A stretch of 64,000 bases of DNA, from contig OY757019.1 of NCBI GenBank assembly GCA_963580285.1, positions 61,834,587 through 61,898,586 of the forward strand, given 5' to 3'. Each line of letters begins with the position of its first letter. Within the stretch, counting starts at the first letter, position 1. The notes beneath the pieces are model-generated. The model worked only from the letters and a program-made list of their open reading frames with translations. It searched no databases and was not told the origin of the DNA. The translations under genes were made by a program, and so were the position numbers. Source of the DNA: Lucinisca nassula (lineage: Eukaryota; Mollusca; Bivalvia; Lucinida; Lucinidae). Shown one piece after another: positions 30,306-40,699 of this stretch.

Positions 30306-31010
30306 CTGATCCGTGTAACCAGCAGTCACAGTGTTGGTGTAGAAACGAGAAAAAATTGATTTTGATTTGTTTGATTTGAGGTTCAACGTCCCCGTATACA
30401 CTGTAAAGGTCATTTTGGAGACGTTGCTTCCAATTTTGTGGGACTTTTACCCGACATTGAGATGAAATGACATCTCAAGCCCTGCCGCCCAATGAAACCA
30501 ATAGGGTTTATTAACATGGACGGTCCGCCTCGCACCGCGATTACTGGACAGGCTTAGATCCTCTAAGCGGTTTACCAGTACTAGTGTGCGGGCCGGATTC
30601 AGCTCTGCGTGGAAGCATCATGCAGCCCATATATTTCTTTAAGCCCCTATGGGTGGGCTGATCCGTGTAACCAGCAGTCACAGTGTTGGTGCAGAAACGA
30701 GAAAGATTTGTTTTTGATTTGTATGATTTGAGGTTTAACGTCCCCGTCGACACTGTATAGGTCATTTTGGAGACGTTGCTTCCAATTTTGTGGGACTTTA
30801 ACCCGACATTGCGATGAAATGACATCTCAATCCCTGCCGCCCAATGAAACCAATAGGGTTTATGAGCATGGACTCGCACCGCTTTTCCTGGGCAGGCTTA
30901 GATCGTCTAATCGGTTTACCAGTACTCGTGTGCGGGTCGTTTTCAGCTCTGCGTGGAAGCATCGTGCAGCCCATCTATTTCTTCCAGCCCCGATGGGCGG
31001 GGGCCAAAAC
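30303..31010 (-). repeat. Tandem pair of family C SINEs with shared flank (about 353 bp each)
   Basis: GGCTGATCCGTGTAACCAGC..GTGTTGGTG stands before each SINE, at about 30303 and 30656. The two family C copies are 30365-30655 and 30715-31010. Because the non-SINE flank is repeated too, this is a tandem segmental duplication rather than two insertions. The frames at 30541-31098 are SINE translations. Confidence 0.85.
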
Positions 31011-31077
31011 GAGAAACAATGAATTAACACCTGTATATACATATTTTAAAGTGGCCAAGGAGGCACTCGACATTAAA

Positions 31078-31236
31078 TCGAGCGTGGTAGCTCAATAGTA
31101 AGTGCACTTGCCTATGATGCTAGAGGCTCCCGGTTTGATTCCCGGCAGCGGTAATAAAACTGCGGTGTCCGAACATGCTCCGGGTGAATGCTACAAAGTG
31201 CATCGTCCTCCGCATCGGGACGTTAACTGGGGATTC
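31078..31236 (+). mobile_element. SINE family E copy
   Basis: GAGCGTGGTAGCTCAATAG, GCACTTGCCTATGATGCTAG, TTCCCGGCAGCGG, GCGGTGTCCGAACATGCTCC and CATCGGGACGTTAACTGGG match the copy at 19396-19612 in the opposite orientation. Confidence 0.85.
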
Positions 31237-31414
31237 GACCGATAGTAGAAAGAAAGAATTGAAAATGCTGTTCCAACGTTGAGTCAAGTTTTCGTTGGGG
31301 AAGGGGTGGTAGGCGGTCAAAATTATATAGGTGTGTTTTTATGGTTCGTATCAACGATGAGACGCATAAAAACCCTATTGGTTTCACTGATTGGTGAAGT
31401 ACCTTTACTTATTT

Positions 31415-31612
31415 GATTTAAACATAAGCGGTTAACTAGTACAGTGCATTCATTCGCCGGAAACTGACAACTGTCCTTCTTAAACCAGTAGAATTGTGAG
31501 AGATTGACCGTGGAATATATTTCATGATCAATCTCTGTGTCAGAGTTTTGCCGCACTGTGTGACCTGCGACCTACTGCCACGGACACGCATCCGACTGAG
31601 CCATCGAGGCTG
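31415..31612 (-). mobile_element. SINE family D with tRNA head
   Basis: ATAAGCGGTTAACTAGTACA, GCCGGAAACTGACAACTGTC and TTTCATGATCAATCTC are family D blocks. At the right, on the minus strand, GATGGCTCAGTCGGATGCG gives a good box A. Confidence 0.8.
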
Positions 31613-31799
31613 ACAGAGAGATAAACCTATCTATCGTAACATCATGAAAGGTAATTTCCAGATGCAAATTACTGATATTTTGTTTTCTTTTTTATCTTGA
31701 AAGAATTTAGGCGATTCTATCGAGATTCTACGATCAGTGTCTTGAAGGAGAAAAAAATATACACCATTGTAAACCCCACTTGCGGGGTTATAGTGTTTG

Positions 31800-32095
31800 T
31801 TTGGTTGGTTTTAGGTTTAACGTCCCCGTCAACACTGTATAGGTCATTTTGGAGACGTTGCTTCCAAGTTTGTGGGACTTTTACCCGACACTGAGATGAA
31901 ATGACTTCTGAGCCCCCGCGCCCAATGAAACCAATAGGGTTTAAGAATGGACGGTCCGACTCGAAACCGCTTTGCCTGGGCCGGCATAGATCCTCTAAGC
32001 AGTTTACCAGTACTCATGTGCGGTCGGTTTCAGCTCTGCGTGGAACCTCGTGCAGCCCATCTATTTCTTCAAGCCCCGATGGGCGGGGGTCGTTA
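31800..32095 (-). mobile_element. SINE family C copy
   Basis: TTTAACGTCCCCGTCAACAC through GAGATGAAATGACTTCTGAG to AAGCCCCGATGGGCGGGGG. The plus frames at 31901-32132 are SINE translations. Confidence 0.9.
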
Positions 32096-32234
32096 TAGTG
32101 GTGATGCTCATGTCAAGAACTGGTTATATTAGTATTCTAAGCCATTAATGCCATATGATATTAAAGATAACCCTCAACAGATTTCAGACTCGGGCGAAAG
32201 TGGTTGCTGAAGAGCAAACGGGTTACAGCCCATA

Positions 32235-32748
32235 AATGTGCCCGACATGCCATAGAAACCTATCATTCCGGTCCTTCATGATCGTAAGACTGCCAGTTGT
32301 TGACGAACACATTGATTTCTTTTTCGATCTTAGATTGTGCATGCTGGTCCTATACATCTCTGTGACTTATAATAGTTTATATCTGTGGTTGTTTGATTTT
32401 TGTGTTCACGGAGAGGTTGCACTAATGAGTTAGGAGGCCTTCATGCGGACTGAACAAATTATTTGTCTTAACCGCGACGGAAGTCAGGGCGAGGATTGTG
32501 ACCACGCAAAATCGATATAAGCCCCCACCCCCACACCCACCCCCACCCCAGGGGAATTTCCGCTGACCGTTCCAAGGCGGTTCTTCTGTCGCGGTTTATT
32601 TGTGTTATGGTTTGTCTTTGGGTGTTTGTGTCGCTTATATTATTTTATTTTGGATAGCCTATTGGTCATTTTGTGGGAAAGTAACTGTCCTTTTGGCTTT
32701 CCGCTGTTGATGTTTCCTGATCATTGCCTCCACTTCTATTTTATATAA
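32235..32748 (+). mobile_element. Penelope-like element 3' non-coding region, copy 3
   Basis: TTTGATTTTTGTGTTCACGG, GGCCTTCATGCGGACTGAAC, a CCCCCACCC stretch, GGTTCTTCTGTCGCGGTTTA and the end TGATCATTGCCTCCACTTCT match copy 2 reversed. No coding part is attached. Confidence 0.78.
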
Positions 32749-32954
32749 ACAATAACAGTGCGCCATTTTTCTTATTTCTACTTTTCCTTTGGGGTTGACA
32801 ATTAACACAAGTTTCTATGTTAATAATATTTGTGCAAATACTTTATTACGATGCCAGTGATAAGACAACACCTGTCGTCGGACATGATTGCTTGCCTGCT
32901 GTGCTGTCTTTAAAGCATAAAGTGTCTAAGTCCGTGTTCACTGACGGTGGTGGG

Positions 32955-33155
32955 GATATATAGTGCTTGATAAACGGTACGTCCAGTACCTATCATTATC
33001 ACAGTTGACCATCGTACACTTTCTGAAAGCGAGAGCTGCTGCGACTGTACGCTCAAGAATCGTTAGCTGCTTTTCACGATATTTATGAAAAGCACTAAAA
33101 ATCAATAAAAATCGGTATTAACACCTGGGAAGGACACATGCTTGCGAAGGTAAGC
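32955..33155 (+). promoter_or_regulatory. Candidate promoter and first exon, left arm of inverted pair
   Basis: A TATA-like GATATATA (32955-32962) lies about 180 bp upstream of ATG-CTT-GCG-AAG (33138-33149), which is followed at once by GTAAGC, a good splice donor. The minus-strand partner at 36060-36044 has ATG-CTA-TGG-AAG-GTAAG. Conservation of the ATG, length and donor between diverged copies is suggestive but not proof. Confidence 0.35.
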
Positions 33156-33440
33156 AATTTGCTTCGATTTGGAATCATTAGTTGCCTTGTTCTGCACAGT
33201 AAAACAATTCTCAATGCTGCATCAGTGATTTGTTCCATTCCTGCTCGCGGCGACCGTTATTTATTCACATTTTGACTGTCTTGTGGTCAGTTTATACTTG
33301 TTCTAAATTAGGGCAGTCATTAACCAAGTATTAACCAGCACATCTCTGTACCCAAGTTGCTAGTTCTGCCTTCCTCCCGCCAAAAACACTTATTGCTTTA
33401 TTCAGGGTCTATAATACTAGCGACTGTACGATAAGCTATA
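32985..33440 (+). repeat. Left arm of inverted paralogous pair
   Basis: Shared blocks with 35795-36195 (minus strand) are ATCACAGTTGACCATCGTAC, GACTGTACGCTCAA, GTTAGCTGCTTT, ATCAGTGATTTGTTCC versus ATCGGTGATTTATCTC, GTGGTCAGTTTATAC, TGCTAGTTCTG, and TATTCAGGGTCTAT. The order is kept over about 430 bp, with many differences. Confidence 0.8.
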
Positions 33441-34169
33441 TCTGAACTCAATCATTCGCTCTGCAAAAGGCGAAAAAAAATCTATACGCTTAGCTGCATC
33501 ATTTAAGAAGTGAACGTGTAAAGTATGTTTACTTACATAAACGTTCTGGTCCATCGCCATGTATGAGAAATTTGGACCACAATCGTTCTGACAACAGAGA
33601 GAAAATTGCTGAAGGCAAAGGTTTTGTTAGAGTCAACATTTCTGCGATGATTAAAGTAGTTATAAAATCACCTGTTTATTGAAACAGCTGTCTAGGCATG
33701 GTCAGGTCCGGTTTATGGCACGGAGGCTTGGCCTGAAGGTACCCCGTCGTATATACATGTACACTGATCTAATGTCGTGACATGCTATCTGCATGGCCTA
33801 GCAGTTTGGCATGGATACATTCCATGGTATCGGGTTTGACCTTGAACAGGGGCGTTCTGGGCTACAAATTGAGACTATTCCAACTTCAGGAAGAAGAGGC
33901 GTCTTGGGGTCTCGCCAGCTTGTGTCAATGGGACAGAGAACAGGGGGTGAAGTCCCACGGCCGAACATGGGGTTCAAGCATTTGGAAGGGGTAAATCCGA
34001 ACATGTTTTGTACGCTATTCAAGGGTTTTTCATTTCGTTTTCATCAAAACGTGATGCAAACCATGAATTTTCTTATGTTGAGCCAGCAGACCCATGCTTG
34101 TGGCTGCGAGTTGTACGCATTTGCGTTTGTGTGTACACTGCAGGAACGCCCCTGTTTATTGTTGTGTCA
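33441..34169. other. No recognised gene
   Basis: Two overlapping plus frames (33782-33994 and 33811-34182) of 70 and 123 codons have no motif that I know. They could be part of the LINE relic that follows or of an unknown repeat. Confidence 0.35.
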
Positions 34170-35610
34170 GCGGAAAGAGTGATCCAATTACTTAAAGGCT
34201 TGAACCCATCTAAAGGCTTCAGGACCTGACGAGCTTCATCCTAGAGTCATGTTGGAACAACTAGCAAACGAGGTAGGTCTAGTTTTTGCACATCTGTTCC
34301 AACAAACTCTTGATACGCGTGAACTCCTCAAAAGGATGTCTCCTATCGAATATATGTCCTTTTGTTTTTTTTTTTAAAAGGTGATAGTGTTCTTGCTCGT
34401 AATTATTACCCTGTGTCCCTGGCTTGTGTTCCATGTAAATTGCTCAAAACATTTGTCAGAAAAGCGACAAGCATTTAGAAATAGGTATAGTTGTGAAACT
34501 CGGTTGAGCTCGGTTATGAATAATTGGGTAAAAATCTTGAACAAAGGGGGGCAGATGGACATTTTTTTCTAGAAGGCTTTCGATGCCACACCCCACCTCA
34601 ATGAAATCCAAATTATTTGGCTACAGCATTGTGGGTGTGTGTGTGTGTGTGTGGCTGGGGGGGGGGGGTGCTCTCAAGTGGATAGATTCCTATCTTTGCT
34701 ACAGAAAATGGCGTGTTGTTGTTACTGGTAAATTTTCGGATGCCTGGGGTTCCACAAAGGACTGTTCTTGGCCCAAGGTTATTCTCCCTGTGCATGAATG
34801 GAATTTTCACTGGCACTGACTAAAAAATAAGACTGTTCGCAGACGACGGTTTGCTACCGTGAAATTAGAGATACAGAGGACTCACTGAAACTTCAGAACG
34901 ATATAGATAGACGAGGATGTTGGGCACGAAAATTGGGTATAAGATTTCAGCCCGTTGAATGCAATATTATTCAGATAACTAGAAAGAGAACCAATAAAGT
35001 TGAGACTTCTTACACCTTAGAAGGAACGGTCCTCGAGAATGTGTAGTTATATCTGGGACCTCAATAGAGTGGTCCTTAATGAAGAAATTGAAAAACAAAG
35101 TTCAACAGAACAGAGTTGCTAGAGTTGTGACAAGAATTACTGTATTAAAACTTGAAGTATAACTGGAACACTAGGAAAAGTAAAATGGGAGTCTCTCAAG
35201 AAAAGGATAGCAGACAGTTTATTTGTTTGTGCCAGAGTTTAACAACCCAGTAAACACTACATCAGTCAAATAGAGCCGGTCAGTTTACCTATCCACACTT
35301 TTCCTGGGCATTGTTAAGTAGGCGGTTAACCAGTGCAGTGCACATTCTTACGCCGGGAGACAGTAGGTCCATGCTATATATTAACAAATGTCGAAAGGGT
35401 GTTTGCAACAGATGACCTTAGTCCCCTAGCTAGAAGGTGTAGAAATCACCATTGATTGGCGTTTCAGACCCCCTAATGCAAGAACTGACATTCACAAAGA
35501 TTTTTCTTCCCTCAGGCCATTAGAGATTGATGTGCCCTTCTCCACGGCTCAAGGTGCTGAGGATTGTGTGGCTAAGTTTACCTCTTTAGTGAAAGCTATC
35601 GACTAACTTC
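34170..35610 (+). pseudogene. Decayed CR1-type LINE reverse transcriptase
   Basis: Pieces in shifting frames are recognisable in order: GLNPSKA and GPDELHPRVM (34200-34255), GDSVLARNYYPVSLACVPCK (34380-34435), WIDSYLCYRKWRVVVTGKFS (34680-34735), KIRLFADDG with the catalytic pair (34828-34855), ISARLN.., YTLEGTVLENV (35010-35040), WESLKKR (35190), and the late block that ends in FLPSGH near 35520. After TVLENV the text jumps to a later part of the family protein, so an internal deletion of perhaps 200 bp or more is likely (judged from memory of the family). Many stops and shifts make it non-functional. It differs from the 7.2-10.5 kb LINE. Confidence 0.8.
35219..35357 (-). mobile_element. SINE family D inserted in LINE relic
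   Basis: TTTAACAACCCAGTAAACAC, CGGTCAGTTTACCTATCCAC, GGCGGTTAACCAGTGCAGTG and CACATTCTTACGCCGG are family D blocks. The 7-bp repeat agacagt is at 35212-35218 and 35358-35364. The host LINE reading (AGGATAGCAGACAGT / AGGTCCATGCTATAT) closes up across the insertion. Confidence 0.9.
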
Positions 35611-35794
35611 TCTCATTTCGCAGGTCCTGGTGTAACTATTCTGACTCTGATAACATCAGTCCCGATGTACAGGTATGATTCAGTCACGTTGTCAAAATGA
35701 GATATATCAAGGCTAAAACTACGTCTCAAATCAGCTGGAAAAAATGCAAGCAGTGATAATCGCTGCTGATCGTACATAGAAAAAGACGGGGCTA

Positions 35795-36195
35795 ACAACT
35801 AATCGTACAGTCATCAACATGATAGGCCCTGAACAAAGCAGTTATTTTGATGGCGGGAATACAGAACTAGCAAACGGGTATTGGGATACGCTGGCTTATA
35901 ACAGTATTTAGGCTTCGCTAATTTAATGCATGTGTAAACTGACCTCATGACAGACAAAATATAAAATAGTAAAGATCGTCGCAAGCGAGGATGAGATAAA
36001 TCACCGATGCTGTATCAGAATCGCGAAATTGAAAAACACGTTTCTTACCTTCCATAGCATGTGTGTCATTAATAAATTTTATTGATTTGAAGTGATTTGC
36101 ATAACGTCGTGTAAAGCAGCTAACGGTTTTTGAGCGTACAGTAGAAGCAGCTTCCGATTTCAGAAACTGTACGATGGTCAACTGTGATTATATCA
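35795..36195 (-). repeat. Right arm of inverted paralogous pair
   Basis: This is the minus-strand counterpart of 32985-33440. It includes ATG-CTA-TGG-AAG-GTAAG at 36060-36044. The minus frame at 35945-36181 runs through the ATG/donor region. Confidence 0.8.
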
Positions 36196-36228
36196 CGTAT
36201 AAAGTTAATAAACCTAAGACATACAAAC

Positions 36229-36440
36229 ACGACCTCCGTCGCCTAGTGGGTAAGACCATTGACTCTTAATCATCAGGTACCTCGCCGCTGTGGTTCGCGC
36301 CTCGTTTGAGTCACATGTGAGACGCGTAGTTCTGAAACGAATGGTCTACTGTTTTTTCCTCGGATACTCCAGATTTCGCCCACCTCTTAATTAACGATCG
36401 GCCCGAGATAAGTGAAATAATGGGCCGTAAAACCAAAACC
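36229..36440 (+). mobile_element. SINE family B copy
   Basis: CCTCCGTCGCCTAGTGGGTA, CCGCTGTGGTTCGCGCCTC, GTGAGACGCGTAGTTCTG and TTAACGATCGGCCCGAGATA. ATAA-rich sequence follows. Confidence 0.88.
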
Positions 36441-37479
36441 AAAATGAATAAATAAATGGATAAATCAATATAAAACACTTTTACTCAATACTTGTAAATT
36501 TTGTGGATGCTGGTTTGGCGGATGCTGATATTTAAGTGCGTGTCAGCATGACATTTCTGCCAACGTTAATGACCAACATGGAGAGTTATGCCACAATTCT
36601 TCCTTTGGCTAATGACCAGTACAAAATTGCATTGGCTTGTTTATTCATTGTTCTTTTTTAAGCCTCTTCATTTTGCCTTCTATTGCCTCATGAATATGTG
36701 ACTTAGACAATGTTTTCGCCAAACAATGACATAACAAAACGTAGTTATGAACATAATTATCAATCTTAATAAATCAAGTTATAAACAGCTCAGATTAATG
36801 TTACTTTCTTCCATACATGTATTACAAACCTTGTATAAAGTTTGAATAGAGTAGGGCAAAGACAAAAGTAAACGTATTGGATTAGAGCCCGTCAGGTATG
36901 TGCATGCTTTATGACTTTTTTATGTTAATTTTGTAAGAGAACATTTGATGTTATAACAACAAGCTATACAGCAGCTATTGTTATACCAGCCAAGTAAGAA
37001 CAGTGTACTAAAGTTTCTGCTTTAACTCATTTGTATAATACCATGCACTGAAATGTTGTCTTACATGGAACAAGAAACTGTTTGTTTCAGTTGCAAATGT
37101 ACTACACTTATCTTATTGCGTTTTTAAAACTTTGGGTGTTTGCTAGAACCACTCCGTGAGGCACAAATCATCCATTATCACGGTTTTGGAAAAAGATCTT
37201 CCTTTTGTTTGCATGTAGTTTCCTTATACGATGGCGCCATAGACTCTGGTTTCCCTGAGTAGCGTGCTAGTTTGCCTGAAATCTGAATCATGTTATTCTA
37301 TGTGTATATATATTTCCGAAAGCCAATTTAGCAACCGTACGTTTCAAACTTCAGTGGAAAGGTACTGCGAAGCATAAATGCCAGCTTCCACCAACATTTC
37401 GCTTATTTTTCTTTGACCTTGATTACTGTGTTTAAATTAAAAAAAAATATTAAGAATAGATATCAAAGTTTATGCCAAC
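36441..37479. other. No recognisable gene
   Basis: AT-rich unique-looking sequence. I see no long frame and no shared repeat. Confidence 0.4.
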
Positions 37480-37730
37480 ACTTTACAATAACACACCCGT
37501 GCATTTTTCCCATCTCCAAAATGGTGACTTTTCTTATGAAAATCCGTGAGATTTTTCTTATTTATACTGCAAACATAGGTTGTAGGTGCTCATTGAGGCG
37601 GTTTTAACGAATACCCACAACATGTGTCTTGGAGCAGAAATTAGAAAAAAATAATGTATACTCCCGTAAACCCCAGTTTCTCTAGATAACGTGGGGTTTA
37701 GGGGTGTTCATTTTACGGGCTTGTTCCCTT
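37480..37730 (+). mobile_element. MITE family M copy
   Basis: GGTTGTAGGTGCTCATTGAG/GCGGTTTTAACGAATACCCA gives the central inverted pair. TAAACCCCAGTTTCTCTAGA and GTGGGGTTTAGGGGTGT mark the right part. Confidence 0.7.
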
Positions 37731-37867
37731 GATGATTTTATTATTATAGAAAGAAAGTGGATTCGAAGTACATATATACTCGGTTTCCGATGTCATTACC
37801 TCAAAGGCTTTATATCACGTCTTATTGTTATTATTATTTTTAGCATTCAAAGCGTAGATTTTGGTTA

Positions 37868-38090
37868 TTGAATGGAACCAAAACACCCCTTACAAGATCA
37901 TTGCGCTCGGTCCGATCCGATCGTTAATAAGAGGTGAGTTTCAAACTTCAAACATAATCACAGAGCCCGGAGAAAAAAAAACACCTTCCATTGTAGAACT
38001 TGGCGTCTAACATGTGATCCGAGCATGGCTGAACCGCAGCAGTGTCAGATCTAATGATTAAGAGGCGGCGCTAATCCACTTAAGCGATGC
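37868..38090 (-). mobile_element. SINE family B, diverged copy
   Basis: CGGTCCGATCCGATCGTTAA, GGAGAAAAAAAAACACC, GTAGAACTTGGCGTC and CTAATCCACTTAAGCGATGC follow the family order in reverse, with many changes. Confidence 0.75.
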
Positions 38091-38219
38091 TTGTGAAAGA
38101 TTTGATTTCATGACTTATGAGTAAGATCCGGTATGCCTATTTGTATCTGTATCGTTATGGTTTAACAAAATAGGAAGGAAAACAACTTTAGAAGGTAAGG
38201 GGGAAATTAAAATGGTCAC

Positions 38220-38372
38220 GTTTTATTTATTTATTTGTTTTTTAATTAACTTATTTAATTATCTATTATTTATTTATTTATTTCCAAATGTTATAAATTA
38301 TTATTTATGATTTCTTGTTTTATTTATTTATTAATTTTATTTTATTTATTTATTTATTTATTATTCTTTGTT
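38220..38372. repeat. TTTA-rich low-complexity tract
   Basis: Imperfect TTTA and TTAT units. Confidence 0.85.
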
Positions 38373-38589
38373 TAATATACTACGTAAAAAAAGTTTAGCG
38401 ACACCTTTCAAAGTGACGTCCTTACATATGCTTGATTTTACAATATCTATCTGAAACATTCAAAGATATAGTGTAAATGTTCGAGAACAAGAATGAATAA
38501 GGTAGCTGAAAAGTTCCCAGAAGCATGTGTCATTTTCCGCTTACTTTCGCAACCAATTTGACGTTTTTTTGTGTTTTTGTGTGTGTGTG

Positions 38590-38620
38590 TGTGTTTTTTT
38601 TTTTTTTTGTTTTTTGTTTT

Positions 38621-38662
<42 letters not shown>
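38590..38662. repeat. GT / T / (TC)n compound simple repeat
   Basis: GTGTGT, a T-run, then about 15 TC units. Frames 38527-38792 are translations of it. 38663-39476 holds no supported gene. Confidence 0.9.
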
Positions 38663-38667
<5 letters not shown>

Positions 38668-39476
38668 CACGTTCCTATCTTAAAAGGACGTTTATGGAAA
38701 GCATTCGTCCAAATCCTTTGTGGATAAATTCCAGTATTTTAGTACAAATAACCAAAGTATTTGTTAAAAAAGCATGTTCATTTGGTCGTTAAAGCTAGCA
38801 AAAATAGGCACTTTGTCGTCATCTTAACGTCACAGAGGTATCGCGGTTTCAGTTTTCTTTGGCAATATTTAAAACACCTCTGGGTCTGCTCAAACTAATC
38901 TACACAGTATACGTATTCATTGCATAAGTTGCGTGACCCGACCTTAATGCATTTAAACAGCTATCTTTACTACACACTGACATTATACAATAATGAAATG
39001 TTTTAACGAATTAAAAGGCGAAAACATTTAAATAGGCCAGGAAATAAAAATATTGCTTTAAATAGGTGTTATTTTTAAATGGAGACCCCTAAAGTCTGTC
39101 TTGCAAGTTCAAGTTTAAGCGATTTCTTAAGTCTAAGATGTTCAAGTCCTGTTTAAAATATAATATTGATATTTTTGTTATCAGACTTTAGAAACTATAT
39201 TAGTTGTGGCTACACTTATTTAACATGGTATATTTTAGTGGCAGTCAACAAGTTCGTCTAGAATAAAAGGAAATCTGACCATGGCGTTTGTAAAATTTAA
39301 AGACCCGAAGTACTTACGTGAGACGACTAATTTTGCAGAGATCAGGCATAATGTTGTGCGTTTTCTTAAAGGTATTGCTTTAAACTGTGTACAGCTTATG
39401 TAGGTTAATGGCGGTTTGAAATTGCTAACATAGAGCGTTGCATTCGGAAACAAAGCATACTGTACGTACATAAACA

Positions 39477-40290
39477 GGAGTGTCTACAGTAAAATAAAAT
39501 AAACCCATGGCTTGAAACAAACAGAATATAGAAGTGTCTACAGTGAATTAAAATAGAACCATGACCTGAAGACTGCCTTTGGAAACAGACAGAAAAGGGG
39601 TGTCAACAGTGAAATAAAATAAAGCCATAGATTCAACATTGCACTTGAAACAAAATAGAACCATGACGTGAAGACTGCCGTTGGAAACAAACCGAAAACA
39701 GGAGTGAAATAAAATAGAACCATGACTTGAAGATTGGCCTTAGAAACATAAGAAAATAGGAGTGTCTGCAGCGAAATAAAATAAAACCATTACATTAAGA
39801 TTGCATTTGGATACAAACTCTTAGCATCTACAATGAAATAAAATTAAAACCATGATTTGAAGATTGCCCTTTGAAACCAACAGAAAGCAAGGATGTCTAC
39901 AGCCAAATATTAAATAAAAAAAAAACATAACTTGAATATTGCCCTTGGAAACATAAGAAAAAAGGAGTGTCTACAGTGAAATAAAACAGAACCATGACTT
40001 GAAGATTTTAACCTTTGAAACAAACAGGAAATATGAGTGTCTACAGTGAAATAAAAATAAAGACATGACTTCAAGATTGCCCTTTGAAACAAACCGGAAA
40101 AAGGAGTATCTTAGAGTGAAATAAAATAGCGTCATGATTGGAAACAAACGCAAAATACGAGTATTTAAAGTGAAATAAAATAAAGCCATGACTTGATGAC
40201 AACCTTTGGAAATAATCAGACAATAGGAGTCTCTTCGGCGAAATAAAATAAAGCTATGACTTGAAAACAAACAGAAAATAGGATTCTCGA
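39477..40290. repeat. Minisatellite, about 60-65-bp unit, roughly 12 copies
   Basis: GAGTGTCTACAGTGAAATAA, then AATAGAACCATGACTTGAAG, then ATTGCCCTTTGAAACAAACA recur with drift throughout. The minus frames at 39538-40399 reflect the unit in different registers. Confidence 0.9.
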
Positions 40291-40699
40291 TTTCATAATC
40301 AGTACTGTTGTTTGCAAGACAGCTTAAGCCATCTAGCGTGCACACTTTTAAAATACCGAAAAGGGCTCTGTGATTCCAGAGGAAACACAAATATAACACG
40401 AGGTGTCAGAAGACAACATGGCTCGCCTTTGGGGCCTAAGATGGATGAGGGCGAGTTATATTTTTTTGCTTCTGTAAAATAGCCCAACAGACTGCAACAA
40501 ATGAAGAGAACCAAAGAGTACCCCTAATTATCCTGTTTTCAAGCCTTTCCACTGTAAAAAATGAAAACGATATCTATATTTGATAAAAAAAAAATCTACA
40601 AACTTCCAAGTAATAACAAGGCATCACAGACGATACAAATGCCCTCGCGCAAGACAAATTTAGAAAGCCTAGCCTAGCATTTGTGTATAATTACATTAT
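40291..40699. other. No recognisable gene
   Basis: Spacer between two tandem arrays. Nothing was recognised. Confidence 0.4.

Noticed and set aside
30541..31098. Several frames of 60-112 codons on both strands
   Set aside because: They are translations of family C SINE copies. The same applies to 31901-32132, 48862-49341 and 22810-23040.
33782..34182. Possible host exon of 70-123 codons
   Set aside because: Two overlapping registers are open, no motif is recognised, and it abuts a LINE relic. Not enough support for a gene.
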